A DNA stretch of 64,000 bases from contig NZ_CP150239.1 of NCBI RefSeq assembly GCF_037975215.1, positions 3,076,001 to 3,140,000 of the forward strand, read 5' to 3'. Shown piece after piece: positions 54,194 through 63,891 of the stretch (position 1 is the stretch's first letter; each line of letters starts with the position of its first letter). This stretch comes from Solibacillus sp. FSL R5-0449 (lineage in GTDB: Bacteria > Bacillota > Bacilli > Bacillales_A > Planococcaceae). A program made the translations under genes and the position numbers. The notes beneath the pieces were generated by a model. That model saw only the letters and a list, made by a program, of their open reading frames with translations, had not been told where the DNA came from and searched no databases.

Positions 54194-55054
54194 TTATAGC
54201 ATCGCTGCGCCTATCAGTCCTGCATTGCCTTTATTTATGCTTGCTTGTACTCTGCCTTTTTTATGTTCAAAGAATGGCAGGCTGAAATACTGATCAACTA
54301 AACGGGAAATTTCATCCACAATTTGCGGATGATGATTCATAACGCCTCCGCCCAGTACCACAACGTGCGGATCTATTAGCAGCATGAAACTATGAATCTT
54401 CTGAGCAATTTCCTGCTGCCATTCATGTATAAGTGGCACAATACGCTCATCCTTTTCATAATAGCGGTCAAAGAATTGCTGTAAGGTTCCTTCTGCATTT
54501 GTATCCTGCTGCAACTTCTTCAATAATCCAGGTCCAGCACATACTTCTTCAAAATAGGCACCTGCGCTTGTTAACGAAAAACCGATTTCTCCGGGAACTC
54601 CGGCACCTCTTAAAAACCTTCCTTCATGAATAATACAGCATGCAATTCCTGTACTGATCGTGACATAAATGAATGTCTCTTTTTCAAAATGACGGATTTT
54701 ATATTCTCCATTTGCCGCAGTCATCATATCTGTTTCCATAAAAACTTGAGCTTTCGGAAATGCCTTTTTAAGTCTTTGGACGAGCGGAAAATTACGCCAT
54801 GGCAAGTTTTGCTGAAAAACTACAAGCCCTTGTTGTAAATCCAATATTCCCGGTAAACCGACCGCAACTTTTATAACGTCCCCCTCTTCATCTTCCAGAA
54901 GCTTATGAAAACCCGCAATAATTGCCTCAAATAATGCCTCCGATTGCTGGGGACTCTTTACTTCAATTTGCTTTATTAATTTTTCCGGCTGTTCTTGCTT
55001 CGATAAAGCAAGTGCTAATTTTGTCCCTCCGATATCAGCACTTAAAATCCACAT
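54194..55054 (-). CDS. ROK family protein without the zinc motif
   Basis: A 286-residue ROK (glucokinase/NagC-like) protein without HTH, so a kinase rather than a repressor. ATP motif DIGGTKLALAL, and STGIACCIIHEGRFLRG. The active-site block reads METDMMTAANGE, keeping Asp but not the usual Asn. The structural zinc site (GEIGH, then CxCGxxGC) is absent: it reads GEIGFSLTSAGAYFEE. Activity and substrate are uncertain. TAAATG junction with the gene upstream; last in the operon. Confidence 0.8.
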   Translation of the reverse strand: MWILSADIGGTKLALALSKQEQPEKLIKQIEVKSPQQSEALFEAIIAGFHKLLEDEEGDVIKVAVGLPGILDLQQGLVVFQQNLPWRNFPLVQRLKKAFPKAQVFMETDMMTAANGEYKIRHFEKETFIYVTISTGIACCIIHEGRFLRGAGVPGEIGFSLTSAGAYFEEVCAGPGLLKKLQQDTNAEGTLQQFFDRYYEKDERIVPLIHEWQQEIAQKIHSFMLLIDPHVVVLGGGVMNHHPQIVDEISRLVDQYFSLPFFEHKKGRVQASINKGNAGLIGAAML

Positions 55055-55993
55055 TTAGTCCACCTGCTTTACAAAAATTCCGTAGTCTTTCCAAATCGTA
55101 TAGCCAAGCTTTTCATAAAAGGCGATTAAATCTGTCCAATCGATAAAGAGCGTTTCTTTACCACGTTGCTGCAAATAATATTCTGCAGCTTCAATAACCG
55201 CACGCCCTAAGCCATACTTTCTATAGTCTTCATTTACCCCTAGTGGACCAATGCCACCTAATCGGTCAAACTGCTCCGCCCAATTATAGTTCGGCCCTTT
55301 CCAGGCACTATGCTCATCATTTATACGACAGAAGCCAACTATCTTACCTTCCCATTTCACAACGACATAATCTCTTCCTGTACCTCCGTGAGCGAAATAG
55401 TCCTGAGCTTCAAAAGTCCAACGCCCGGGAAAAGACTGGGTCATAAAATCAATGAGTTGTTGTTGTTCCTCTTTTACTAATAAAACAAATTGAACATTAT
55501 TTTTTTCAGGCAGTGACAATGGTTCTGTTATCGTTTTTGTAAAATCTACACTTTCGACAACTCTTTTAAAGCCAAACTTTTCGGCGAATGCAACACCTTC
55601 CCGCTCACCAAGAGGGACTCCGCATATTAAGTGGCCTAAATCCCCGCCAAGCTGAATTTTCTTTATGCCATTATTAAGAAGAGCCTTTTCTGCATATTGA
55701 TAAAGCTCTGTCGCAATTTTTTGCTGACGGTAATCCGGGTGCACAAGCAGCATTTGAATCCAGCCATGTTCTTTATTTAAAGAAACGCCGTGAGTATCAT
55801 GCCAAACTTTTGCAACGACAACTCCGACAATTTTCCCGTCTAGTTCCTTTATCGCACTTCCCTCATCTAAAACATAAGGTGATTGCCAAGTATTTTGTTC
55901 AAGCAAGCGATCCGACAACTTAAAGTCAGGCAAACAAATATTCCATAAGTCTACTATGTCCTTGTGAGATTCTTTTGTTACTGGCTTTAGCAT
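55055..55993 (-). CDS. Tandem-GNAT acetyltransferase
   Basis: A 312-residue protein with two GNAT folds. The first has the acetyl-CoA loop region VHPDYRQQKIATELYQYAEK (~82-101). The second has GVNEDYRKYGLGRAVIEAAE (~256-275). It probably acetylates an amine, perhaps an amino sugar, given the neighbours; the substrate is unknown. Stop and following ATG abut (TAAATG), and its own ATG abuts the upstream stop (TAGATG), so it is coupled inside the operon. Confidence 0.8.
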   Translation of the reverse strand: MLKPVTKESHKDIVDLWNICLPDFKLSDRLLEQNTWQSPYVLDEGSAIKELDGKIVGVVVAKVWHDTHGVSLNKEHGWIQMLLVHPDYRQQKIATELYQYAEKALLNNGIKKIQLGGDLGHLICGVPLGEREGVAFAEKFGFKRVVESVDFTKTITEPLSLPEKNNVQFVLLVKEEQQQLIDFMTQSFPGRWTFEAQDYFAHGGTGRDYVVVKWEGKIVGFCRINDEHSAWKGPNYNWAEQFDRLGGIGPLGVNEDYRKYGLGRAVIEAAEYYLQQRGKETLFIDWTDLIAFYEKLGYTIWKDYGIFVKQVD

Positions 55994-57568
55994 CTATTTC
56001 CCCCCAAACGTTTCTTCCATGCGACGTAACGGATCATCGATAAAGTTTTCATCCCATTCAACAACTTGCCCTTGTTCTATTAATTGTTGTTTTACTTGTT
56101 CATATGAAATATCCTGAACTGGTTTCCCTTTCTGCAGTGCAACTGACGCTACAGTACCGGCCCCTTGCCCGAGCATCATAAATACTGGTTCCATCCGAAT
56201 TGAACCATATGCAATATGAGAAGCACTTAGGCATACAGGAACAATTAAGTTTGTACAATGCTCCTTCTTCGGTAACAGCGAACGCAAATCGATCATAAAT
56301 GGTTTTACCGGTACTTGGATATCGCCTTCATTCATTACTCGCCCATTAACGACGACGCGACGGCAATTATGTGAATCCATATGAAAAGATGCGATTGCAA
56401 TAGGTTGTTCGCAAATCACCCGCTGTAATGCATTGTGTTCTGTCATGACATACTCGCCTAACATTCTCCTTGCTTCCCTTATATACAGCTGGCGCGGCCA
56501 ATTGCCTGTATCGGTAAACTCATCTGCCGCCAATCCCCATTGGCTCACTTCCTCACGGATAACAAGCGGCACTTCTTCATCGTTGGCTAAAAAGTACAGT
56601 AACCCTGCAACATACGTTACATGCTGCTGATATATTTTTTCTCTTATTTCATAGTCCGCATCAGGAAATGCATAATTCATTCCGATAAAATCCGTCGAAA
56701 ATGCCCCATGATTATTTAAATCGGTTTTTCCATTCATCAAAGAGGTATGTAACTTCATCGCGTCCCAATGCCCTGCCTTTATATAGCGTAACAGCAGTGC
56801 ATAATGATTACGCTCATATCCATTTGGTTTTGGGAACGGCACTTTTTGTTCCTTTGTTAAACACATCCGGAAATTATAAGCTTGGATTCGATGATCACCC
56901 TCACCATTGTGCTCTTTCACAACCTCATCTGAAATTCCATACAATAGTCCGCTTGCCGGATTGCCTTCTTCTATATACGGATCGATAAAACTTTCAAATT
57001 TGTGATGCTGTGTACCAAATTGAACTCCATTATAAATTTCCTTATAAACTGTGCTTGCTTCTCTTCCTACAATATATTCAACCCCTGCATGTGCCAGCAA
57101 GTCACCTTCATAGCTGGCATCAATAAATTGCCTCGCTTCATAGGTGGTACCGTCTGTCATAACGATTTGCTGAATTTGACGGTTTTCAATAAGAGCTGAT
57201 TCAATAAATTGCTCCGTCTGGACATCAATTCTATGATCATCCAACCATGTTTTGAATATACATTCTGCTACATGTGGTTCGAAACGTACACATTTTTCGA
57301 TACGATAGTGGTGTGCGATTTCGTCATAAAATTGCTGTGCTAAACCGCCAATCGCCTGCTCAGCACCTAAGTCCGTTGCCCCAAGTCCACTTGTCGTCAT
57401 CCCGCCGACAAAACGGCTGCATTCAGCAATACGCACATCATATCCTTTCTTTTTCAGGGTAATCGCTGCTGTAATGCCTGCCGGCGTCGCTCCGTATATT
57501 AAAACATCCTGCTTGTAATGTTGCTGTCTTTTATCTCTTTTACGGTAATAATAAACCGTTTCCCACAT
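55994..57568 (-). CDS. FAD-dependent oxidoreductase (FAD_oxidored family)
   Basis: A 524-residue flavoprotein. The N-terminal FAD motif is GATPAGITAAITLKKKGYDV (~25-44) with GGMTTSGLGATDLG following. The C-terminal half has LLPKKEHCTNLIVPVCLSAS and GQGAGTVASVALQKGK, typical of the family often labelled 'xanthan lyase-associated' oxidoreductases found in carbohydrate clusters. It may oxidise a sugar hydroxyl. ATG directly follows the upstream stop (TAAATG). Confidence 0.82.
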   Translation of the reverse strand: MWETVYYYRKRDKRQQHYKQDVLIYGATPAGITAAITLKKKGYDVRIAECSRFVGGMTTSGLGATDLGAEQAIGGLAQQFYDEIAHHYRIEKCVRFEPHVAECIFKTWLDDHRIDVQTEQFIESALIENRQIQQIVMTDGTTYEARQFIDASYEGDLLAHAGVEYIVGREASTVYKEIYNGVQFGTQHHKFESFIDPYIEEGNPASGLLYGISDEVVKEHNGEGDHRIQAYNFRMCLTKEQKVPFPKPNGYERNHYALLLRYIKAGHWDAMKLHTSLMNGKTDLNNHGAFSTDFIGMNYAFPDADYEIREKIYQQHVTYVAGLLYFLANDEEVPLVIREEVSQWGLAADEFTDTGNWPRQLYIREARRMLGEYVMTEHNALQRVICEQPIAIASFHMDSHNCRRVVVNGRVMNEGDIQVPVKPFMIDLRSLLPKKEHCTNLIVPVCLSASHIAYGSIRMEPVFMMLGQGAGTVASVALQKGKPVQDISYEQVKQQLIEQGQVVEWDENFIDDPLRRMEETFGGK

Positions 57569-59098
57569 TTATAAAGCCTCCCAACGTAATTTCGTTGTCT
57601 GAACGACTCGCTGTAATGACTCCACATATTGTTGAAGCGGTTCCTCTATTTGCCCCTGTTGCAGCAACTGCCCCATCTTATTTAATAATTCCAGTACTAC
57701 ATTTTTTGCTTCCGGATTCTTGGCCTCTACAACACGGCTAGGGAAAAATATGGAGTTATATTGGCTGTTTTGAGCAAAAGTATGTTCCAATTCCTCGGCT
57801 AGTTGCTGCATTGGCGGTGACAGTAAATACGGGACAGTTTCTACACCTTCCCATAGCGATCGTGCAAATACGACATTATTTAATTGCTGGTACTTCTGAT
57901 AATCGTATTGCTCCATATGTGGCTGGGCCTTTGCGATTTTATGAAGTGGAACAACTAAATTGACCATTCCATCACACCCGGCTTCTTTATACTTTTCAAT
58001 ATCTGTCGCGATTCGTTTAAATAATAGCGGGAAAAGTTCACTTAGCATAAAGTGGTCACTGTAATACTCAAAAACAGTAATCTGTTTATCAGTTGACCTG
58101 CGCCAATCCATTAGACTTTCCCAAGCTCGCTCATCACGTTGTGATTCATAACTATGTGCATAATTTCGACCCCAATAAGCATATAAAACATCGGCCGAGC
58201 TCACCGGCTGTTCTTTGCGCTCAAGCATTTCCCAACTTAGTCCGGCGTTATAGACGATATGCTCCACTTCCACTTGTAGACCTGCAGCGGCTAATGCTTG
58301 CTGAAGCTTTTCGGTAAAAGCCATATATTGAGTTAAAAAGAGCTTTGCTTCTTCACCTTTTGCTCCTACATCTTCCGGCCAAAGAGAGATTCGAGAAATA
58401 ACAGGCTCTGCTTCACAACAGGATACGATTACTTCGATGACGGATTGTTGTGCTTTTTCATCCTGTAAAAAATCCTGATTTTTTAGCGCATTGGCCGCTG
58501 TAAATTCTGTTTCCTCGCCAACTAAATCATTTACCGCCCCATCAGCAGCAGCCTTTCCGGAAACACTAACTCCATTTGCCTTTGCCAATAAATAACGTAA
58601 ACTATGTCCGCCTAACGTAACATCAATCCCGCGTTTTTTTATTTCCGGCAAAAGCGCCTCTTTTACTTCATCCCATAGGAAAAATGTAAAGAACACTTCA
58701 TTTAGCCCGTTCTTTGTTCCGACATCGAGCATCCTCTTTAAAAAAGGGATGTCATCGATTGTTTCAAACACATTCCCACGACGACTGAATTTCGGTATTC
58801 CTTCATACGTATTTGCCAGCCCTTGAATACCGATTTTTTTCTCCTTCTCCAAGTCCAGAAAAACAAGCCCTTCTACCTTTTCAATCAGTTTATATACTCC
58901 GTACAACAAGGCACGACTTGTATTCCCGCGAATCACATAGCTTTTTTCCGTGTGATCAATTACAAATTCATCACCAGTGCCAGAAGTATTCAACCGTTCA
59001 AAAACGACTGGTTTATCTCCCGTATAAAAGCGTTCTAGTTCCTCAAATGCAAACTGTTCAATTTCATTTTTATAATTTTTTAGTTTGTTCATCTGCAT
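57569..59098 (-). CDS. DUF4838-like / GH67-N-like carbohydrate-active protein
   Basis: A 509-residue protein. The N-terminal domain (about 45-95) has SYVIRGNTSRALLYGVYKLI, the pattern of GH67/GH84-type N-terminal domains. The middle resembles a TIM barrel (RRGNVFETIDDIPFLKRMLD, ITVFEYYSDHFMLSELFPL) as in DUF4838 proteins. A glycoside hydrolase role is inferred; catalytic acids are not identified. No signal peptide, so it would act on imported sugar. Ribosome site AAAGGA; two close ATGs. Confidence 0.6.
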   Translation of the reverse strand: MQMNKLKNYKNEIEQFAFEELERFYTGDKPVVFERLNTSGTGDEFVIDHTEKSYVIRGNTSRALLYGVYKLIEKVEGLVFLDLEKEKKIGIQGLANTYEGIPKFSRRGNVFETIDDIPFLKRMLDVGTKNGLNEVFFTFFLWDEVKEALLPEIKKRGIDVTLGGHSLRYLLAKANGVSVSGKAAADGAVNDLVGEETEFTAANALKNQDFLQDEKAQQSVIEVIVSCCEAEPVISRISLWPEDVGAKGEEAKLFLTQYMAFTEKLQQALAAAGLQVEVEHIVYNAGLSWEMLERKEQPVSSADVLYAYWGRNYAHSYESQRDERAWESLMDWRRSTDKQITVFEYYSDHFMLSELFPLLFKRIATDIEKYKEAGCDGMVNLVVPLHKIAKAQPHMEQYDYQKYQQLNNVVFARSLWEGVETVPYLLSPPMQQLAEELEHTFAQNSQYNSIFFPSRVVEAKNPEAKNVVLELLNKMGQLLQQGQIEEPLQQYVESLQRVVQTTKLRWEAL

Positions 59099-59131
59099 CG
59101 ATTCCTTTCCTTAGCAGCTTCTGTTGAAAGA

Positions 59132-59158
59132 AAAGGATACCCGCTGCGAGTATCCTTT
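59132..59158 (-). terminator. Intra-operon hairpin
   Basis: On the minus strand AAAGGAUAC and GUAUCCUUU form a 9-bp stem with a 9-base loop, followed by UCUUUC. It lies in the only sizeable gap (68 bases) of the carbohydrate operon. It may lower expression of the distal genes or be a processing site. Confidence 0.5.
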
Positions 59159-59166
59159 GAATTGTC

Positions 59167-60141
59167 CTATAGTTTTACTGCTTGCTTTCTGTTGTTTGAT
59201 TCATATGCTGCCAATGCGATTTCTAATGATTTCAGTCCGTCATAACCTGAAATAAGCGGTTGCTTTTGTTGTTGAATTGAATTTAGAAAGTCGACAATTA
59301 AATCGAAGTCGGTATCATTTCCGCTATATAAATGTGTGAGTGATTTACTGCCTTTCCCGTACAGGTTAAGCTTCTCGTTGAACACATCGACTTTGCGTGA
59401 TGCTTTCGTTCCGATTACTTCAATCATCGCATCACCCCATGTCGGAAATTCCGGAAATCTTGACCAGCTTGCATCATGTGAGGCAACCACTCCATTATCA
59501 AATACAATTGTCATGATTCCTGCATCATCCGTATCAAGATCAGTGAAATAGTTATTCGCAAATGCGGTAATTTCTTTTGCTTCGCTGTTCATGTACCAGC
59601 GCATAATATCTACCATATGGACGGTATGATCCAATACCGCACCGCCGCCTGCCAACTCCTCATCGACAAACCATCCGCCCGGGTTCTGCCCACGGTTAGT
59701 GGAACGGATTGCCACGATTTCGCCAAGTTCGCCTGCATCAATAGCCGCTTTCAAGTCCCGGATGGGCGCACTGTATCGTACTGGATAAGCGATTGACAGA
59801 TGCACACCGTTTTCTTTACATACATCGATCATCTCTTTTGCATCCTCGATATTCGTAGCAATCGGTTTTTCACATAAAATATGTTTCTTTGCCTTCGCTG
59901 CCGCAATTACCATCTCTTTATGCAATACATTTTCACTGCAAATGAGCACAACATCGAGATCCTCAGCTAAAAACCCATTCATATCCGCAAAAAATGGCAC
60001 ATCATATTGCTTACTCGCATCCATACCTCTATTTGTATCCGTATCATAAATAGCGGTTAGTTTCGTACCGGGTATACGCTGAATTGCCGTTGCATAGCTC
60101 GTTGCATGAATATGTGCAAAACTCATAATGCCAATGTTCAT
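59167..60141 (-). CDS. Gfo/Idh/MocA family oxidoreductase
   Basis: A 324-residue NAD(P)-dependent sugar/inositol-type dehydrogenase. Rossmann N-terminus MNIGIMSFAHIHATSYATAI, the conserved EKP (HILCEKPIATN, catalytic Lys ~92) and GGGAVLDHTVHMVDIMRWYM with the catalytic His. Its ATG overlaps the upstream stop (ATGA). These enzymes often oxidise C3-OH of sugars or reduce keto sugars. Confidence 0.88.
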   Translation of the reverse strand: MNIGIMSFAHIHATSYATAIQRIPGTKLTAIYDTDTNRGMDASKQYDVPFFADMNGFLAEDLDVVLICSENVLHKEMVIAAAKAKKHILCEKPIATNIEDAKEMIDVCKENGVHLSIAYPVRYSAPIRDLKAAIDAGELGEIVAIRSTNRGQNPGGWFVDEELAGGGAVLDHTVHMVDIMRWYMNSEAKEITAFANNYFTDLDTDDAGIMTIVFDNGVVASHDASWSRFPEFPTWGDAMIEVIGTKASRKVDVFNEKLNLYGKGSKSLTHLYSGNDTDFDLIVDFLNSIQQQKQPLISGYDGLKSLEIALAAYESNNRKQAVKL

Positions 60142-60767
60142 CGCAGTTCACCTCTTTGCAGGAGCAGTCGTACAGCATTCAGATTTTCATCATAGGCTTC
60201 ATCCCATTGCACCGCATACTGCTGGACTGCATCTATATTTTTGAACAAGTTTCGATTGTTGTCACTGTCGCCCGTCATTTGTAAACTATCAAACTCTGCA
60301 ATATGCAGATGGCTGCTCCATTCAAATTCAATCCGGTCCTGACCTGTCCGGTATTCTAAATGGGCCATCATCGATTCACCGAATTCACACAAAACAATCG
60401 TATAATGATTTTCTCCGATTTCATTCGAGCGTACCGATACGTTCCGGACTTTTCCAAACCATTCCGATAAAGCAAGGATATCTTCTTCTATATACGAGAA
60501 ATTATTTGTCGTTCTTCTTAGTCGAAGGACACCTTTAACCGTATCATGTGCTTTCAACACTTCATGTAATGGAATCGCAAATGAATACGACCATAAATCG
60601 AAGTATATCCAACCCTGTTTTTCTACCGTTGAAAATGGCTTATAGGCGTCTGCTTCAGGCTGTTGCAAAATTGTTACGGTATTAGGCTCACCACTGTTCT
60701 CATTTGTAAATTGGTACAATGGGGAGTGCATAAGTAGCTGCTGTTCTTTTTCCAATACGATTTTCAT
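60138..60767 (-). CDS. Unrecognised 209-residue protein in the carbohydrate operon
   Basis: I do not recognise the family. It is soluble, beta-rich and acidic (WIYFDLWSYSFAIPLHEVL, VLRLRRTTNNFSYIEEDILA, HYTIVLCEFGESMMAHLEYR). It might be an accessory or C-terminal-domain-like partner of the Gfo/Idh proteins, since it sits between two of them with coupled ends. I start at the ATG at 60767, after AGGTGAT; five bases separate it from the upstream stop. Confidence 0.65.
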   Translation of the reverse strand: MKIVLEKEQQLLMHSPLYQFTNENSGEPNTVTILQQPEADAYKPFSTVEKQGWIYFDLWSYSFAIPLHEVLKAHDTVKGVLRLRRTTNNFSYIEEDILALSEWFGKVRNVSVRSNEIGENHYTIVLCEFGESMMAHLEYRTGQDRIEFEWSSHLHIAEFDSLQMTGDSDNNRNLFKNIDAVQQYAVQWDEAYDENLNAVRLLLQRGELR

Positions 60768-60772
60768 TAGAA

Positions 60773-61828
60773 TCACCTACAATTTTTTTCTTGATTTGTT
60801 GCAGCCGATTCATAAATCGCCGCCAACATTTTTGTCACTTCAACCCCGTCTTCTACTGTAGAAATAGGCTGCACATTATTAATACAGCAGTCCACGAAAT
60901 GATTGATTTCATTGATGAATGAACCTGCAAAATCGAAGCTTAACAAATCGATCTGGGGTGTAATATTTAAAATCGTTTCATGCTGCTCTTTTACAATAGC
61001 AAGTTCAGGTTCTACTTCGGCACCGCCATTTTCACCATATAGTTTTACAGATACTTCGTCTTGTTTAGCATGTAGTGTAAAACTTACATCCACATATAAA
61101 GAAGCACCGTTTTCAAAACGGATGAGCGCATTCGCAAGATCTTCCACATCATTATGCTCGGCATCATAATCAGCCGCCTTATAGAAAGATAAGTTTTCAA
61201 TATGGGCGCGATTCCCTAATTTTTTGTACGTATTACCTGAAACAGAAATCGGCTTTGGTTTCCCCATTAAATACCAGCAAAGATCGATCATATGCGTCCC
61301 TAAATCAATTAAAGGCCCGCCTCCAGATTTCTTAATATCGCTGAACCAGCCGCCTGGATTTCCTAATCGGCGTATGCATGAAGCTTTCGCATAATAAATT
61401 TCTCCCAGTTCACCTGCATCAATAAATTTTTTAAGAACACCTACATTTGTTGCAAATCGGCGTACATAGCCAACTTGTAATATCTTACCCGACTCTTTTA
61501 CCGCCGCTTCGACTGCATAGGCTTCATCAAGCGATAAACTTAATGGCTTCTCAAGCAGAACATGCTTGTTCATTTGGAGTGCCTGAATTGCAATTTCAGC
61601 ATGGGAGTTATTCCACGTACAAATACTGATTGCATCAATTTCCTCGTTTGCAAGAAACTCACTCACTTTTAAATATAAGTTCTCTACACAGTATTTTTTG
61701 CCTAATGCATGCAGTCTTCGTTCATCACTATCACAAATCGCAACAATCTCTACATTGGGATTTTCAAAATAAGGTTTTAAATGGTACTCGGAAATAGATC
61801 CTCCTCCAATTACGCCAACCTTTAACAT
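60773..61828 (-). CDS. Gfo/Idh/MocA family oxidoreductase
   Basis: A 351-residue second dehydrogenase of this family: GVIGGGSISEYHLKPYF, HVLLEKPLSLSLDEA with the catalytic Lys, and GGGPLIDLGTHMIDLCWYLM. The ATG at 61828 has GGGAGGG upstream, one base after the MDR stop; the frame continues to 61852 with no ribosome site. Two or three such enzymes in one operon suggest sequential redox steps on a sugar. Confidence 0.88.
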   Translation of the reverse strand: MLKVGVIGGGSISEYHLKPYFENPNVEIVAICDSDERRLHALGKKYCVENLYLKVSEFLANEEIDAISICTWNNSHAEIAIQALQMNKHVLLEKPLSLSLDEAYAVEAAVKESGKILQVGYVRRFATNVGVLKKFIDAGELGEIYYAKASCIRRLGNPGGWFSDIKKSGGGPLIDLGTHMIDLCWYLMGKPKPISVSGNTYKKLGNRAHIENLSFYKAADYDAEHNDVEDLANALIRFENGASLYVDVSFTLHAKQDEVSVKLYGENGGAEVEPELAIVKEQHETILNITPQIDLLSFDFAGSFINEINHFVDCCINNVQPISTVEDGVEVTKMLAAIYESAATNQEKNCR

Positions 61829-61829
61829 G

Positions 61830-62843
61830 TTAATTCCCTCCCGAATATTCAATGATGGCGGTCAATGCCTCACTGCTCTCTAATCTGTCATACACACCGG
61901 CTGAATGTTCAAAAGGAATTTCCAGTTGCACAAAATCAGAAACATCGATCGCCTTTCGTTCCAGTAAACGAATATAGGCCGCCAAATTTCGCCCTTCTGT
62001 CCAGCGAACATAATGATACGGATAGTCAATCGCTTCTCTTTCATAGCGAGCATCATAACGGCCTGGTCCGCCTGCTCTTGAAATCGTAATGACCGCTTCC
62101 TTTATAAATAATTGTTCTCGATTAAACTGTGGTTCTACATCTCCGACAATAACGATTCTTCCCTGCTTCCGAACCCATTCAAGACTGCGCGGGGTAGTTT
62201 CAGAATGTTTTCCTCCAGCACATAGCAGTACAGCATCTACACCATGCCCTTTCGTATAATCCAAAATATGCTGTTCCATTTCATTTAAATCCGAAAAAAT
62301 TTCAATGCCTGGTGTACCTTTCAGCATTTCAGCTCTTTTTTCATTAGGTTCATAGCAGATGACGTCATAACTTGCTGCTGCACAAATCTTTGCAATCATT
62401 TGGCCAAGTACACCTAATCCGATAACTACAACCGTTTCACCAAACTGCAGCTGTCCTTGGCGTATCGCGTGAATGGCAATCGTACCGTGTGCTGCAAATG
62501 CCGCATGCTTTGGCAATACGTCGGCAGAGCATTTCGCTACTAATGTTTCCGGTACAACAAGCTGCTCCATATGCCCGACATAAGGGGCACCATAGCAGGC
62601 AACAATATCGTCTACTTGAACAGTTGTGACATTAACCCCAACGTCCTTCACTTTCCCGACAGCGCTATATCCAAGCTGACGTACACCTTGTTTGCTTCCC
62701 TCAATTAATAACCTTTCAGTCCCTGGCGATACAGCAGTATAATAGGTTTCTATTAATACTCCCGTTTCAAAAAGCTCCGGTTGATCAATCTCAGCTATTT
62801 TCACGACACCATCATGTGCTTGTAAAGCTTTCACTCTTTTCAC
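61830..62843 (-). CDS. MDR (zinc-type alcohol dehydrogenase-like) oxidoreductase
   Basis: A 337-residue medium-chain dehydrogenase. Rossmann motif VVVIGLGVLGQMIAKIC (~137-153), nucleotide-binding acidic residue in CYEPNEKR. The GHE catalytic-zinc motif is replaced (YYTAVSPGTERLLIEG), as in the 'threonine/bacteriochlorophyllide-type' MDR group, so zinc catalysis is doubtful. Overlaps the DHDPS-like gene end by 32 bases. Confidence 0.8.
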   Translation of the reverse strand: MKRVKALQAHDGVVKIAEIDQPELFETGVLIETYYTAVSPGTERLLIEGSKQGVRQLGYSAVGKVKDVGVNVTTVQVDDIVACYGAPYVGHMEQLVVPETLVAKCSADVLPKHAAFAAHGTIAIHAIRQGQLQFGETVVVIGLGVLGQMIAKICAAASYDVICYEPNEKRAEMLKGTPGIEIFSDLNEMEQHILDYTKGHGVDAVLLCAGGKHSETTPRSLEWVRKQGRIVIVGDVEPQFNREQLFIKEAVITISRAGGPGRYDARYEREAIDYPYHYVRWTEGRNLAAYIRLLERKAIDVSDFVQLEIPFEHSAGVYDRLESSEALTAIIEYSGGN

Positions 62844-63891
62844 CTGATTTCCACTTTGCTAAATTTTGTTTAACAAATGCATCATCATTCAAATGCGGAT
62901 ACATGTTATAGACACGCGTAATTTCATCAGCTTGGCCTTCACTTAATACTTCATGATCTGCCAGACACCAGTTTCCTTTCAGCAATCCTTGTCTTGTCAA
63001 TACTTCATTAATTCCTGCAATGCTTCCTTTAAAGGAATGGGCCGGATCAAAGAAAGCCGCATTCGCATCTGTCACTTCAATGGCTCTTGTTAACCAGCTT
63101 GCATCAATTTGCTCTTTATCTCTAATAATCTTAATCTCTTCAAAATATTGAACGGCAGTTTTCGCCCATACCGACCAATGCCCTAACAGCCCGCCTACTA
63201 CTTTCTTTTTAACGGTTTCACCATTAATCGCAAATGCATATTCAGTTAATAGATCAATGACAATATTATCGTCATTTCCTGTATAAAGAGCGATTTCATC
63301 CCGGCGGTCGCTATTGCATACTGCACGAACTACATCTAATGTTTCATAACGGTTAAATGGCGCCATTTTAATCGCATATACATTTTCTATATTGGCAAAC
63401 TCCCGCCAAAATTGATAAGTGAATACACGCCCGCCAACTGATGGCTGTAAATAGAAGCCAACTACCGGAATGATTTTGGCGATTTCTTTCGTACGCTCCA
63501 ATAGCTGCGCCTCCGACAAATGCTGCAGTCCTCCCATACTTAGTAAAGCTAGATCATAACCAAGCGTTTTTAAAATTGTCGCTTCATGTTTTGCCTGCTC
63601 TACCGGACCGCAAACACCACCTATTTTAATGAAGGATTCCGGTACATGCGCCTTCTTCATTTCATCGATTGCAATTGAAAGAACACGTTCATACAAGTTG
63701 AATTGGGGATCGCGGATCTCAAATTGTGTCGTATGAACACCAACTGCCAAGCCTCCGACACCCGCATCAATATAATATCTCGTCAAAGCACGCTGACTTA
63801 CTTCATCCAATGATTTGTCTTCGTTTAACGCTAATGGATGTGCCGGAATAAATGCACCGTCAAACAATGCTTTTTTTACCGCTTCATTCAT
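62812..63891 (-). CDS. DapA/DHDPS-family aldolase or dehydratase
   Basis: A 359-residue class-I aldolase of the dihydrodipicolinate synthase superfamily. N-terminal FIPAHPLALNEDKSLDEVSQ, GVGGLAVGVHTTQF, and Schiff-base Lys in VYAIKMAPF (~185-193). It is longer than DapA (~290) and has an unusual C-terminal extension. Related enzymes split or dehydrate keto-sugar acids. Stop-start junction with upstream gene is TAAATG. Confidence 0.8.
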   Translation of the reverse strand: MNEAVKKALFDGAFIPAHPLALNEDKSLDEVSQRALTRYYIDAGVGGLAVGVHTTQFEIRDPQFNLYERVLSIAIDEMKKAHVPESFIKIGGVCGPVEQAKHEATILKTLGYDLALLSMGGLQHLSEAQLLERTKEIAKIIPVVGFYLQPSVGGRVFTYQFWREFANIENVYAIKMAPFNRYETLDVVRAVCNSDRRDEIALYTGNDDNIVIDLLTEYAFAINGETVKKKVVGGLLGHWSVWAKTAVQYFEEIKIIRDKEQIDASWLTRAIEVTDANAAFFDPAHSFKGSIAGINEVLTRQGLLKGNWCLADHEVLSEGQADEITRVYNMYPHLNDDAFVKQNLAKWKSGEKSESFTST

